A DNA stretch of 25,293 nucleotides from an uncultured Propionibacteriaceae bacterium (GCA_938012815.1 CALLVV010000026.1:1-25293); one strand, 5' to 3'. Counted from the first letter of the stretch, positions 8,005 through 17,300 are shown. Notes: generated by a model from the sequence alone, not told the origin. Numbers and translations: made by a program.

Positions 8005-9333
8005 TCAGTCGATCCTGGCATCGCGTTTCTCGGGAAGCAGGAAAGCGGCGCCCGCAGCCATCGCGAAGGAAACCGCGAAGACCGCGAAGGTGGTCACGAT
8101 GCCTCCGCTGCCCATCAGCACCGGAACGAGCAGGGGCGCGATTATCGACGCGAGCCTGCCCACCCCGGCCGCTGTCCCGGTACCGGTGCCGCGCAGCGAC
8201 GTTGGGTACAGTTCGGGGCCAATGGCGTACAGGGCGCCCCACGCGCCCAGGTTGAAAAACGACAGGGCGCATCCGGCTGCGATGATCGCGCCCTCCGTTC
8301 CCGCGACCGCGAAACCCAGCGCGGAGAGGGCCGATCCGGCGAGGAACAGCGCCAAGGTCAGGCGGCGGCCGATGACCTCGATCAACCAGGCCGCCACGGC
8401 ATATCCGGGAAGTTGGGCCACGGTGATGATCAGGGTGAACTCGAAGGACTTGACCAGGGTGAAACCCTGCTTCACCAGCAGCGATGGAATCCAGATGAAG
8501 GCCCCGTAGTAGGACAGGTTGATGCAGAACCACACCAACCAGAACGCCAGGGTGCGGCGCCTCAGCTGCTTGGAGAACAGGGTGAGCCCGGTCGTCTCGA
8601 TCGTCTCTCCCCGGTGCTTCGCAGCCTGCTCGGCGGTGTCAATCGTGGGGCCGTCGTAGGAGGTTTTCGCCGACCTCTCGAAACGCCCGACCGTCGCCTC
8701 GGCCTGCTCATAGCGTCCTGCGGTCTCCAGGTATCGCACGGATTCGGGTGTGCCGAGCCGGACCAGCAGCGCCCACAGGGCTGGCACGGCACCCAGTGCC
8801 AGGGCCCAGCGCCATCCCTGTTCGGAGCCGGCCACCACGAAGTACCCGACGATCGCCGACAGAACCCAGCCCACGGCCCAGAACGCCTCCAACCAGATCA
8901 CCACGCGGCCCCGGATCCGCCGGGGAGCGAATTCCGAGATCAGGGTGGAGGCCACGGGGAGTTCGGCGCCGAGCCCCAGCCCGACCACGAAACGCAACAG
9001 CAGCAGGGCGGTAACCGAGGAGACGACGGCTGTGGCCCCCGTCGCCACCCCGTAGACAAGCAGCGTGAGTGCAAACACGCTGCGACGACCGATCTTGTCA
9101 GCGAGCAACCCGCCGAATGTGGCGCCCAGGGCCATGCCGACGAATCCGACCGAGACGACCCACGATTTGGTGGTGTCATCCAGCCCCCACTGCTGCCCGA
9201 GGGCAACAATGACGAAAGAAATCAGACCCACATCCATCGCGTCCAGAGCCCACCCGACCCCCGATGCACCCAGCAATGCGCCGTGTTCACGCGTCATGGG
9301 CAGACGTTCCAGGCGTTCTGTCCTGGTCAGCAT
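8005..9333 (-). CDS. niaP: MFS transporter, NiaP-like (niacin uptake)
   Basis: The 442-residue protein has twelve hydrophobic segments in the 6+6 arrangement of the major facilitator superfamily. The family motif LADKIGRRSVF lies between segments 2 and 3, and a hydrophilic loop of about 60 residues lies in the middle. It shares many signatures that I recall from the Bacillus niacin transporter NiaP: GWALDAMDVGLISFVI, GLGLGAELPVASTLISE, LEAFWAVGW, WFCINLSYYGAFIWIPS, AQLPGYAVAAWLIE and LSFFNLGAWGALYA. Substrate is inferred from that likeness; another small carboxylate is possible. The ATG at 9331-9333 is chosen for GGAGGAAG 7 bases upstream. It follows ilvC on the same strand, but a terminator lies between. 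I saw no niacin-regulator (NiaR or NrtR) operator. Confidence 0.8.
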   Translation of the reverse strand: MLTRTERLERLPMTREHGALLGASGVGWALDAMDVGLISFVIVALGQQWGLDDTTKSWVVSVGFVGMALGATFGGLLADKIGRRSVFALTLLVYGVATGATAVVSSVTALLLLRFVVGLGLGAELPVASTLISEFAPRRIRGRVVIWLEAFWAVGWVLSAIVGYFVVAGSEQGWRWALALGAVPALWALLVRLGTPESVRYLETAGRYEQAEATVGRFERSAKTSYDGPTIDTAEQAAKHRGETIETTGLTLFSKQLRRRTLAFWLVWFCINLSYYGAFIWIPSLLVKQGFTLVKSFEFTLIITVAQLPGYAVAAWLIEVIGRRLTLALFLAGSALSALGFAVAGTEGAIIAAGCALSFFNLGAWGALYAIGPELYPTSLRGTGTGTAAGVGRLASIIAPLLVPVLMGSGGIVTTFAVFAVSFAMAAGAAFLLPEKRDARID

Positions 9334-9361
9334 TTCACTTCTTCCTCCGAATCGGAACAAA

Positions 9362-9388
9362 GGGTGCCCGCAGCCGAGGCGGGCACCC
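9362..9388 (-). terminator. Intrinsic terminator after ilvC
   Basis: A perfect 10-bp stem (9362-9371 with 9379-9388) with a 7-base loop begins 17 bases after the ilvC stop on the - strand, and TTTGTT follows. It should end the ilvBNC transcript before the transporter gene. Confidence 0.75.
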
Positions 9389-9404
9389 GTTGTCGGCGTT
9401 GGGC

Positions 9405-10436
9405 TCAGCGAGCGGCCGTGCCCTCCACATAGTCATCGGTGCCGTGGTCCTTGACCCAGCTCATGAGTTTGCGCAGCTCACGCCCGGTGGCCTCGATCGG
9501 GTGGGCCTCACCCTTGTCACGCAGTTCCTTGAACTCGGGGGCCCCGGCGTCCTGGTCCTCGATGAAACGCTTCGCGAAGGCCCCGGAGCGGATGTCGTCC
9601 AGCACGGCCTTCATGTTCTGCTTGACGTGCGCGTCGATGACGCGCGGCCCGGAGACGTAGTCACCGAACTCTGCGGTGTCGGAGATGCTCCACCGCTGCT
9701 TGGCGATGCCCCCCTCGTACATCAGGTCAACGATCAGCTTCATCTCGTGCAGGCACTCGAAGTAGGCCACCTCGGGCTGGTAACCGGCCTCGACCAAGGT
9801 CTCGAAACCCGACTGGATGAGAGCGGAGACACCACCGCAGAGAACCGCCTGCTCACCGAACAGGTCGGTCTCGGTTTCCTCCGTGAACGTCGTCCTGATG
9901 CCACCCGCGCGGAGAGCGCCGATGGCCTTGGCGTAGGAGAGCGCCAGCGGCCAGGCGTTTCCGGTGGCGTCCACCTCGACGGCGATGATGGCGGGCACCC
10001 CCCGGCCCTCGGAGTACTCGCGGCGCACCAGGTGTCCCGGGCCCTTGGGCGCGACCATGCAGACGTCGACACCTTCCGGGGCCTTGATGTAGCCGAACCG
10101 GATGTTGAAACCATGAGCGAAGAACAGGGCGTCGCCGGGCACCAGGTGGGGTGCGATCTCCTCGGCGTAAAGCTTCCGCTGCACCTGGTCCGGGGCCAGG
10201 ACCATGACGAGATCTGCCTCCTCGACGGCCTCTGCCACGGAGACCACGCGCAGTCCTTCCGCCTCGGCCTTGGCGACGGACTTCGACCCGGGCCGTAGCC
10301 CGACCCGGACGTCGACCCCGGAGTCACGCAGGCTCAACGCATGGGCATGTCCCTGGGAACCGTAACCGATGACGGCGACGCTGCGTTTCTGGATGACGGA
10401 CAGGTCGGCATCCGAGTCGTAGAACATCTCAGCCAT
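9405..10436 (-). CDS. ilvC: Ketol-acid reductoisomerase (NADP+)
   Basis: IlvC isomerises and reduces acetolactate or acetohydroxybutyrate, the second common step to valine, leucine and isoleucine. The 343-residue product is a class I (short) enzyme. It has the nucleotide-binding GYGSQGHAHALSLRDSG, and the LRPGSKS loop whose Arg and Ser residues fit NADPH preference. The catalytic HGFNIRFG, the Mg-binding DLFGEQAVLCGG, ECLHEMKLIVDLMYEGG and SDTAEFGDYVSGP are all present. The ATG at 10434-10436 follows GAGGAAACAGAA. It is the last gene of ilvB-ilvN-ilvC, 27 bases after ilvN, and is controlled from the ilvB attenuator unless internal promoters exist. Its C-terminus resembles, but is not identical to, the partial IlvC at 1-126. 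Confidence 0.97.
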   Translation of the reverse strand: MAEMFYDSDADLSVIQKRSVAVIGYGSQGHAHALSLRDSGVDVRVGLRPGSKSVAKAEAEGLRVVSVAEAVEEADLVMVLAPDQVQRKLYAEEIAPHLVPGDALFFAHGFNIRFGYIKAPEGVDVCMVAPKGPGHLVRREYSEGRGVPAIIAVEVDATGNAWPLALSYAKAIGALRAGGIRTTFTEETETDLFGEQAVLCGGVSALIQSGFETLVEAGYQPEVAYFECLHEMKLIVDLMYEGGIAKQRWSISDTAEFGDYVSGPRVIDAHVKQNMKAVLDDIRSGAFAKRFIEDQDAGAPEFKELRDKGEAHPIEATGRELRKLMSWVKDHGTDDYVEGTAAR

Positions 10437-10463
10437 TTCTGTTTCCTCACTTTTCCTGATGAA

Positions 10464-10964
10464 TTACTTGGACTTGTGATCGGCGAGGGTCCTGGCTCCC
10501 CGCCCCAGGGCCACCTGGCCCGACTGCACCAGCTCCTGGATGCCGTGGGGGGCCAGCATCTCCAGGAGGGCGGCGAGCTTCTCGGGGCTGCCGGTTGCCT
10601 CGATGGTGACGGACTCGGGACTGACGTCCACGGCCTTTCCCCTGAACAGGTTCACCACGTCAATGATCTGGCTCCGCGAGTGCACGTCCGCGCGAACCTT
10701 GACCAGCACCATCTCACGGCACACGGTGTTGGGCCCGAGTTCCAGCACCTTCCGGACCTCGATCAGCTTGTTCAGCTGCTTGACGATCTGCTCCAGAACG
10801 GATTCGTCATCGACTGAGGCCACCACCGTCATCCGGGAGATCTCCGGGCGCTCGGTGGGGCCGACTGCGAGTGAATCGATGTTGAAACCACGACGGGAGA
10901 AAAGAGCAGCGATCCGGGTCAGGACACCCGGCTTGTTGGAGACCAGAACCCCAAGGGTGTGCAT
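10464..10964 (-). CDS. ilvN: Acetolactate synthase small (regulatory) subunit
   Basis: IlvN binds the large subunit IlvB, activates it and confers feedback inhibition, usually by valine. The 166-residue protein begins with an ACT domain (MHTLGVLVSNKPGVLTRIAA, RRGFNIDSLAVGPTE), followed by the conserved C-terminal domain (REMVLVKVRAD, IIDVVNLFRGKAVDVSPES, LLEMLAPHGIQELVQSGQVALGRG). The ATG at 10962-10964 is chosen because GAGGAAGA lies just upstream inside the end of ilvB and the family starts at this point. Only two bases separate it from the ilvB stop, so translation is probably coupled, fitting equal subunit amounts. Confidence 0.96.
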   Translation of the reverse strand: MHTLGVLVSNKPGVLTRIAALFSRRGFNIDSLAVGPTERPEISRMTVVASVDDESVLEQIVKQLNKLIEVRKVLELGPNTVCREMVLVKVRADVHSRSQIIDVVNLFRGKAVDVSPESVTIEATGSPEKLAALLEMLAPHGIQELVQSGQVALGRGARTLADHKSK

Positions 10965-10966
10965 GC

Positions 10967-12703
10967 TCACAGTTCTTCCTCTTCCCACACTGGGGCCATG
11001 TTACGGGCCACCTGGATTTCATCGTTGCTGACCCCCGCAGCCACCATGGGCCACACCATCGCATCCTTGTGGACGACGAACTCCACCACGACGGGGCGGT
11101 CGTTGATCTCCAACGCTTTCGCGATGCACTCATCCATCTCGGTCTCGTCGGTAGCACGCAGACCGACGCACCCCATCGCCTCGGCCAGCATCGGGAAGTT
11201 CGGGAGGTGTTCGGTGTGGAGGTCGGTGTTGGAGTAGCGGGAGTCGTAGAACAGGGACTGCCACTGCCGGACCATGCCCAGCGCATGGTTGTTGATGACC
11301 GCGATCTTGATCGGGATCCGGTTCAAGGCGCAGGTGACCAGTTCCTGATTGGTCATCTGGAAACAGCCATCACCGTCGATGCCCCACACCACCTTGTCGG
11401 GGTGGGCCGCCTTGGCTCCCATCGCCGCGGGAACACAGAACCCCATGGTGCCCGCGCCACCGGAGGTGAGCCATTTCATGGGCCGTTCGTGGGGCAGGAA
11501 GTGCGCCGCCCACATCTGGTGTTGCCCGACCCCGGTGACGTAGATGGTGTTCTCGGGGCTGAGCTGTCCGATGCGCTGGATGACCTCCTGCGGCGAGAGC
11601 TTCCCGTCCGGGGCATCGTCCCAGCGCGGCTGGTAGCGCTCCTTCATCCTGCCGAGGACCTGCACCCACTCGTCGGTGTCGGGGGCGCGGTCGATTTCCT
11701 TGGCGAGCAGGGCCAGGGTCTGGCGGCAGTCGCCCACGATCGGCACGTCGACCGCACGGTTCTTGCCGATCTCGGCCGGATCGATGTCGGCATGGATCAC
11801 CTTGGCGTTGGGAGCGAAGGAATCCAGCCTACCCGTGACCCGGTCATCGAAACGGGTACCGATGGCAACGAGCAGGTCGGCGCGCTGGAGCGCGCCCACC
11901 GCTGCAACTGTCCCGTGCATCCCGGGCATCCCCATGTGCAGTGGATGGGAGTCGGGGAGCACACCGCGAGCCATCAGGGTGGTGACCACGGGTATCCGGG
12001 CCTTCTCCACCAGAGCGGCGAGTTCCTCGAACGCCTCCGCCTTGACAATGCCCCCGCCAAGGTAGAGGACGGGCCTCCTCGACTGTGAGATCAGTTTCGC
12101 AGCCGCCCGGATCTGGCGGACGTGCGGTTTGACGGTGGGTTTGTAACCCGGCAGGTCCAGTTCCTCCGGCCAGTGGAACGGGGCTTTCCCGGCCAGTGCG
12201 TCCTTCGCGATGTCGACGAGCACGGGCCCCGGTCTTCCCGTCGCAGCGATGTGGAAGGCCTCCTTGATGGCCAAGGGGATTTCCTTGGTCTCCTTGATCA
12301 GGAAACTGTGTTTCGTGATCGGCATCACGATCCCACGGATGTCGGCCTCCTGGAAGGCGTCGGTGCCGATGGCGGTTCCGTTGACCTGCCCGGTGATGGC
12401 CACGAGCGGGGTGGAATCCATGTAGGCGTTTCCGATCGCGGTGACCAGGTTCGTGGCCCCGGGACCGGATGTGGCGATGCAGACCCCCACCCTGCCGCTC
12501 GCGATCGCGTAGCCCTCGGCGGCGTGACCGCCGCCCTGCTCGTGGCGCACCAGGATGTGACGGATCCTCGAGTCGAACAGCGGATCGTACGCGGGAAGAA
12601 TCGCCCCGCCGGGAATCCCGAAGGCCACCTCTACCCCGACACGTTCGAGAGACTCGACGAGCGCCTGCGCGCCCGTCAGCAACTGGCCGTCTTCCCTGGA
12701 CAT
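10967..12703 (-). CDS. ilvB: Acetolactate synthase large (catalytic) subunit
   Basis: IlvB condenses two pyruvates, or pyruvate and 2-oxobutyrate, using thiamine diphosphate, Mg2+ and FAD. The 578-residue length is right for the biosynthetic enzyme. Domain order is normal. The N-terminal TPP (PYR) domain has EQGGGHAAEGYA with the catalytic Glu; the central FAD-binding part has VLYLGGGIVKAE and GTRFDDRVTGRL; the C-terminal TPP domain has GDG (GIDGDGCFQM) and, about 25 residues later, NN (IAVINNHALGMVRQW). The ATG at 12701-12703 has GGGAGA upstream. It heads ilvBNC. The leader from 12704 to 12835 contains a leader peptide and terminator, so expression should respond to charged branched-chain tRNAs. 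Confidence 0.97.
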   Translation of the reverse strand: MSREDGQLLTGAQALVESLERVGVEVAFGIPGGAILPAYDPLFDSRIRHILVRHEQGGGHAAEGYAIASGRVGVCIATSGPGATNLVTAIGNAYMDSTPLVAITGQVNGTAIGTDAFQEADIRGIVMPITKHSFLIKETKEIPLAIKEAFHIAATGRPGPVLVDIAKDALAGKAPFHWPEELDLPGYKPTVKPHVRQIRAAAKLISQSRRPVLYLGGGIVKAEAFEELAALVEKARIPVVTTLMARGVLPDSHPLHMGMPGMHGTVAAVGALQRADLLVAIGTRFDDRVTGRLDSFAPNAKVIHADIDPAEIGKNRAVDVPIVGDCRQTLALLAKEIDRAPDTDEWVQVLGRMKERYQPRWDDAPDGKLSPQEVIQRIGQLSPENTIYVTGVGQHQMWAAHFLPHERPMKWLTSGGAGTMGFCVPAAMGAKAAHPDKVVWGIDGDGCFQMTNQELVTCALNRIPIKIAVINNHALGMVRQWQSLFYDSRYSNTDLHTEHLPNFPMLAEAMGCVGLRATDETEMDECIAKALEINDRPVVVEFVVHKDAMVWPMVAAGVSNDEIQVARNMAPVWEEEEL

Positions 12704-12744
12704 TGCTCTCCCTTCGGTCGCAGCCCGGAACTGCTTCGTTCAAC

Positions 12745-12779
12745 AAAAAACCCCCGGCGCCATCTGGCACGCGAGGGGG
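12745..12779 (-). terminator. Attenuator terminator in the ilvB leader
   Basis: Read on the - strand, CCCCC (12779-12775) pairs with GGGGG (12755-12751). Inside, GTGCC and GGCGC close an AGAT loop, and TTTTTT (12750-12745) follows directly. It stands 41 bases upstream of the ilvB start and 26 bases after the leader peptide stop, the usual place for an attenuator. It is the clearest intrinsic terminator in the window. Confidence 0.85.
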
Positions 12780-12805
12780 CGTCTCGATGTTGAATCGAAA
12801 CGCTG

Positions 12806-12835
12806 TCAGACGATTACGAGCTGATTGTTGGTCAT
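12806..12835 (-). CDS. ilvBNC leader peptide MTNNQLVIV
   Basis: Ten codons, ATG to TGA, encode MTNNQLVIV. The last four sense codons are Leu, Val, Ile, Val, exactly the three amino acids made by the pathway, directly before the stop. A terminator with a T tract follows 26 bases later. This is the layout of ribosome-mediated attenuation known for ilv operons in enterobacteria and Corynebacterium. No ribosome binding site precedes the ATG. The promoter at 12843-12871 places the transcript start at or one base before the A of the ATG, so the peptide is probably translated from a leaderless mRNA. Stalling at the Leu-Val-Ile-Val codons would allow an antiterminator; I have not folded it. Confidence 0.8.
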   Translation of the reverse strand: MTNNQLVIV

Positions 12836-12842
12836 GCGCCCA

Positions 12843-12871
12843 AGGATTGCGGGAGGCCCGGATGCTGTCAA
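12843..12871 (-). promoter_or_regulatory. Promoter of the ilvBNC operon
   Basis: On the - strand TTGACA (12871-12866) is a perfect -35 box. After 17 bases comes AATCCT (12848-12843), a weak -10 box. The predicted start is at 12835 or 12836, at the leader peptide ATG. Confidence 0.65.
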
Positions 12872-13098
12872 GCGATGTCCCCCGCGCGTCCTGAATGTTG
12901 AGACACCACCACCCGGCCGTTCGGGTCGCCACCCGGACGACACGCCCGCCGCGCCGCACCCGAAACCCATTCCAAGGTCCAGGGGAGCATTTTCTGCACG
13001 ATATCCCGTACTCCTCCGCAGATCTTTGGCAACACCTCTTTGGAACCCTCAACCTCGATCACCACTCGAGGGTTTTCAAAGTAACCCCACACACTCAT
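12868..13098 (-). CDS. Possible small protein upstream of ilv promoter (doubtful)
   Basis: A 76-codon frame starts at ATG 13098 and ends in the TGA that is part of the ilv TTGACA box. The first half looks protein-like (YFENPRVVIEVEGSKEVLPK), with mixed third positions (GGT, TTT, GAA, CCT, GTT, AAA) less G/C-rich than the neighbours. The second half is Arg/Gly-rich and looks random. No good ribosome binding site precedes it and I recognise no family. It could be a small orphan gene, a decayed gene or chance; the opposite strand here is the upstream region of the RlpA-like gene. If it is not a gene, 12872-13229 is a 358-base gap with no other feature that I can support. Confidence 0.25.
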   Translation of the reverse strand: MSVWGYFENPRVVIEVEGSKEVLPKICGGVRDIVQKMLPWTLEWVSGAARRACRPGGDPNGRVVVSQHSGRAGDIA

Positions 13099-13229
13099 TG
13101 AATTCGCTTCTGACTAGGGGGTTTACTTATTCATGCCGGGAAATGCGCAGGGACTTCGGCTTGAGTTTCAGGGTTCGTATTTCTAGCGTTCCGGATTGCC
13201 CGGCCTGGATCCACGAGAAAGGACCAACG

Positions 13230-14321
13230 ATGATCGATTCCCCGCGAAAGAGCCGCACGCTGAGGCTGTTGCGCGACTCGGCCATCGGGTTGGTGCTGAC
13301 CGCCCAGCTGACGGTCGTAGTTCCCGCCATCTTCCCGGACGGCAGGGCCCAGGCCGCCGGCGGCAACATCACCGCACGGGTGGCAGTGAACGTCCGTTCC
13401 GGTCCTGGGACCGATCACTCCCGCGTTGGCGTGCTCTATCCCGGCGAATCGCTGTCCATCCGGGGTTCCGCCTCGAACGGCTGGGTTCCTGTCACCTGGC
13501 ACGACCGGAACGCCTGGGTGGCTTCGGCCTACGTCACCGGGTGGGATGCCGGCGAATCAGGTTCCCCCACCGGCGAGAAGGGCTCCGCCTGGACGAGGGT
13601 GAGGCTCAACGCACGCAGCTCCCCCTCCCTCAGCGCCGGCGTCCGGATGATCCTCGACAAGGGCACCCAGGTTTCCCTGACCGGCCAGGTCTCGGGACGG
13701 TGGAGCCAGATCGATCTGAACGGCGACACGGCTTGGGTGGCGACCCGTTACCTGGGTCCGTCCGCCCCCGAAAAGGTGCTACCCACCCCCGATTCAACGT
13801 CCGTTTCCGTCACCGATGCACCCGGGACAATCGGTTCCCGCTGGGGAAGCACCGAGCTCAACCTGTGGACAGCCGAGCACGGAAACCGCTTCGTCGAGGT
13901 GGCGCCGAAGGGCACGGAGTTCAAGGTCACGGGCACCGTCTCCAACGGGCGCGCCCAGGTCGTGTGGAAGGGCGCGGTGCGCTGGGTGACCGCCCGTCAT
14001 CTGACTGACACCGCTCCCGCTGAGTCGCCCACCACCTCAGGCGGGGAGACCTGTCTGACCTCGTTCTACAGCGATGACTCCACCACGGCCTCCGGTGAAC
14101 CCTTCGACCAGTGGGCGATGAAGACGGCCCACAAAACGCTGCCCCTCGGCACCAAACTACGGGTGACCAACCCTGCGAACGGCAAGACCGTCGACGTGAC
14201 GGTGAACGATCGCGGCCCCTACGTCGCCGGCCGCTGTCTCGACCTGACCACTGGTGCGTTCAAGGCCATAGCGGACACCCGACAGGGGGTCGCGAAAGTC
14301 AGCTACGAGGTCATCGGCTGA
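13230..14321 (+). CDS. Secreted triple-SH3b protein with C-terminal RlpA-like (DPBB) domain
   Basis: The 363-residue product has an N-terminal signal peptide: Arg/Lys-rich start, hydrophobic LLRDSAIGLVLTAQLTVVV, and probable cleavage near AQA-A, residues 42-43. Three bacterial SH3 repeats follow (about 48-105, 117-175 and 199-260), each with an N-R/W-x-G/S core and a WVxxxY/HL end (AWVASAYV, AWVATRYL, RWVTARHL). The last 90 residues are an RlpA-like double-psi beta-barrel (SFYSDDSTTASGEPFD, MKTAHKTLPLGTKLRVTN, VNDRGPYVAGRCLDLT). The His in TAHKTL and Asp in VNDRGPY match the two catalytic residues described for RlpA lytic transglycosylases. It probably binds and cuts peptidoglycan outside the membrane. 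ATG 13230 is chosen for AAAGGA 6 bases upstream and the signal peptide that follows. Confidence 0.88.
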   Translation: MIDSPRKSRTLRLLRDSAIGLVLTAQLTVVVPAIFPDGRAQAAGGNITARVAVNVRSGPGTDHSRVGVLYPGESLSIRGSASNGWVPVTWHDRNAWVASAYVTGWDAGESGSPTGEKGSAWTRVRLNARSSPSLSAGVRMILDKGTQVSLTGQVSGRWSQIDLNGDTAWVATRYLGPSAPEKVLPTPDSTSVSVTDAPGTIGSRWGSTELNLWTAEHGNRFVEVAPKGTEFKVTGTVSNGRAQVVWKGAVRWVTARHLTDTAPAESPTTSGGETCLTSFYSDDSTTASGEPFDQWAMKTAHKTLPLGTKLRVTNPANGKTVDVTVNDRGPYVAGRCLDLTTGAFKAIADTRQGVAKVSYEVIG

Positions 14322-14338
14322 GGACAGGAACATCATCC

Positions 14339-14366
14339 TCGACAGGTCCGGGGACCGTGGAATAGT
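14339..14366 (+). promoter_or_regulatory. Possible promoter of the PPi-PEP carboxykinase gene
   Basis: TCGACA (14339-14344) is followed after 16 bases by AATAGT (14361-14366). The expected start falls at or just before the ATG at 14373, which has no ribosome binding site, so this transcript too may be leaderless. Both boxes differ from consensus. Confidence 0.4.
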
Positions 14367-14372
14367 TGAGTC

Positions 14373-17300
14373 ATGGTAGACACCGCAGCGATCGCTGCCA
14401 TCAATCTGAGACTGAACCTACTCGGGCTACGGGTGCCGGAGGTCGTCGACCACACCGCGGGGCCCGATCTGGTGCGTCCGATACTGGCGCGGCAGCGCGA
14501 ACTGGACCGGCGGCTCTCTCACCGACTTCCCGCGGTTGATGGCCGCATCCAGACATTCCTGGATTCCTACCTGGAGGGAACCGGCACCTCTCCGAAGCTG
14601 CCCAGGCAGACCTTTGTGCTGGATCAGGCCGGCCTGGCCAGGACTTTGTCGTTGCCCATCGACGCCGACCAGTTCTCCTCGGAATATCTGAACAGTTACC
14701 GTCTGGTCAACGGGGTGTTGCACAATCCTCTCAACGATCGCCGCACCACCAAGGGGGTCTTCCACATAGCCGAGGGCGGCACCGCGGTGCAGGACGACAA
14801 ACTGGCGGTTCCCCGGGAAGTCTACGGACGTCTGCTGGAACATGCCCTGAACCCGCCCGCGGACTCGATGCTCCTGCCCTACTGCGCTGGTGATGAGGCC
14901 CCCGCCCGGGCGTGGGTGTCCCTGCTGCTGCGCCCCGTAGTGGTTCCCCACGTACCGGGCTTCGCGCGGGAACGCAGCCTGGAGGTGCGTTTCTTCGCTC
15001 CCGGTACGTTGGTGGCGAACCTTGACTTCGTGGAGGGCATCTTCGGCAACGGGGGTGATCCCTACCTGCCGGACAACGACGCCTCCCTGAAGCCCAGGGG
15101 TTGGACGGGCCACACGGGAGCGGTGATCCTGGCTCCGCACCTGACGAAACTCACCAAACGGGAACTCGGCCTCCCCCACCACGACGACGCGACGCAGCGC
15201 CAGCGACGCGACGGCATGTGCTGGCAGGACCCGGATGAGCTCTACAACGGCGGCAGCGCGTTCAAGGCGTGCGCCCGCGACGAGCGTGGGGTGATGGTCA
15301 CCGTGATCGCGGACAACTACTTCGGTTACTGCAAGAAGGAGGTGAAGGCCCAGATCAGCTATTCCGCCAACCTGCTCGGCCTGGTGGAGGAGGAACACGC
15401 GGGCGGCGCCATCTGTTTCCCTCGCTACAACTTGGGTCAGCAGTTCACCGACAACTACGCGGATCCCAGCTATCGACTGGCCGACATCGTCGCCCGCGAC
15501 CCGCAACGCTTCATTCCCCAGCCCGAGGGACACGCCATCGACCTGAAGAACGAGCACATCGTCCTGGTCCCCGAGCATTCCACATACAGTTTGCGCGACC
15601 AGACCGTCACTTGGGAGGTCGGCGGTGAGAAGGGCCAGATCCCGCTGCACGCCGACAAGGCCTACGTCGGCCCGGATGGTTATCTCGTGCGACTGCACCA
15701 CCTGGAGGCCGACGGCGCCCAGTGGACGCTGGTCGGAACCGCCCCCCGGGCCACTCACTGTCACAAGCCCGCCACTGTCTCGGGAGGCGGCAAGTCCGAG
15801 ATCTCCAAGGCCATCACCGATGCCGTCATCACCGGTGACGCCTACGTCCGGGATTTCGACGAGGACATGGCGGCAGTCGCCCAGATCCTGGACCACGACT
15901 TCAGCCACCGTTTCGCGGACCCCGCCCGAAACGGCCACGACGCCCGGCCCGTGCTGTCTGACCGGCGTTCCGTGGGTTCGGTGATCAAGTTGCTCACCCC
16001 GAGCCGCGACTACAACGACGAGTACAACGCGTGGTTGGAGGCGATCCCCAACCACGTCAAGGAGCTCGTATTCGTGGTGAAACGGTTCTACCGTCCCGAG
16101 TGGGGCGAGGACTGGGCCAGCCATTTCACGGTCGGCATCATCAACGGGCGAAAGGGAAGCTCGCTGCGTCTCGACGGGGAGAAGATCCGTGTGAACATGT
16201 TGCGGGTGGGATTTGCCCCGGACGGTTCGTGGCGATTGTTCGGTCTGCGACATGATTTCCAGCCCGCAGCAAAGGTACAAACCGAGGACGACATCACCGC
16301 CAGCATCGTCGTGCCTCCCCGTCCCTCGGGCAGCGCACTCTCCCGGAAGTTCGTCACCAACTGCGAGCAGTTGCTGTTCCAGCGTCCCGACGACGCCATC
16401 CACCGTGGCTACGACAAACAGGCGGAGTGGGACATCGCCCAGCCCGGGACCTTCCTGTCCAATTTCGAGCCGCTCTCACGGGAAGATGCCCAGGCTCTGG
16501 TGGACAATGCGATCGAATTCAGCCAGTTCACGGCTCCCGTCCAGGAGCTGATCCGCTCCTTCGCCGCCTCGACCGCCCCATCACCCTCCTGGTTCGTGAG
16601 CTCGGCTCATCCACGCATGGTTCAGGGCAGACCCTCCAAGAATCCTCGCTACCTGCAGCACCGCCCCGACATCACCAACCCGGAGCGCTCCGCGGAGGCG
16701 GAGCTGGCCGCCCGGCTGCACAGAAAACTGCCGATGACCCAGAAACTGCGCCTACCGGTCGACGTGGTTGCCGCAGGCCGCCGGAACAATCCTGCCGAGT
16801 CCGGCATACCGCCACTGTGCGCCTACTCCCCCCTGCACTACATGGAGCTCCCGGAACTGTTCATGGAGTTCATCAGCTCCATGACCGGCAAGTCGCCATC
16901 CACGACAGGGGCCGGCTCCGAAGGAGCCATGACAAAGGGGCCCTTCAACGCTCTTCCGTCGGTCATCGACCTGAACGCCGCCTTCCTGTCCTTCGCGCTG
17001 ACCGGCTACGACGGGTGGCTGTCCAGCGCCGGGGTCGTCGGTCCGCACGTCCGGGTCGATCACGACATCAGTCTTCTGGTTCCCGAGGTCTTCTCCCGGA
17101 TGTCCGACTCCGAACGTTCTGCGGGGAACCTGATCGAGGAAGGCTGCTTGGAGCGCATCCAGGACTACGAGGTGGGCGAAGAATTGATCCTCGCCTCCCG
17201 GCTCGGTTACCGGATGACCGAGAAATTCGCCTCCAAGTACTTCGGGCGGATCTTCCTGCACCCCCACGTTGTCTTCACCCCCGAGATGCTGCGTCCCGAG

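Noticed and set aside
7168..9432. 754-codon open frame on the + strand opposite the helicase and transporter genes
   Set aside because: The Gln/Arg/Gly/His-rich product is typical of antisense reading of Leu/Pro-rich genes; the - strand encodes recognisable helicase motifs and a 12-segment transporter.
14427..16403. 658-codon open frame on the - strand opposite the PPi-PEPCK gene
   Set aside because: It is a shadow caused by high G+C; the product is Gly/Val/Arg/His-rich without domains and the + strand frame has coherent motifs and normal codon use.
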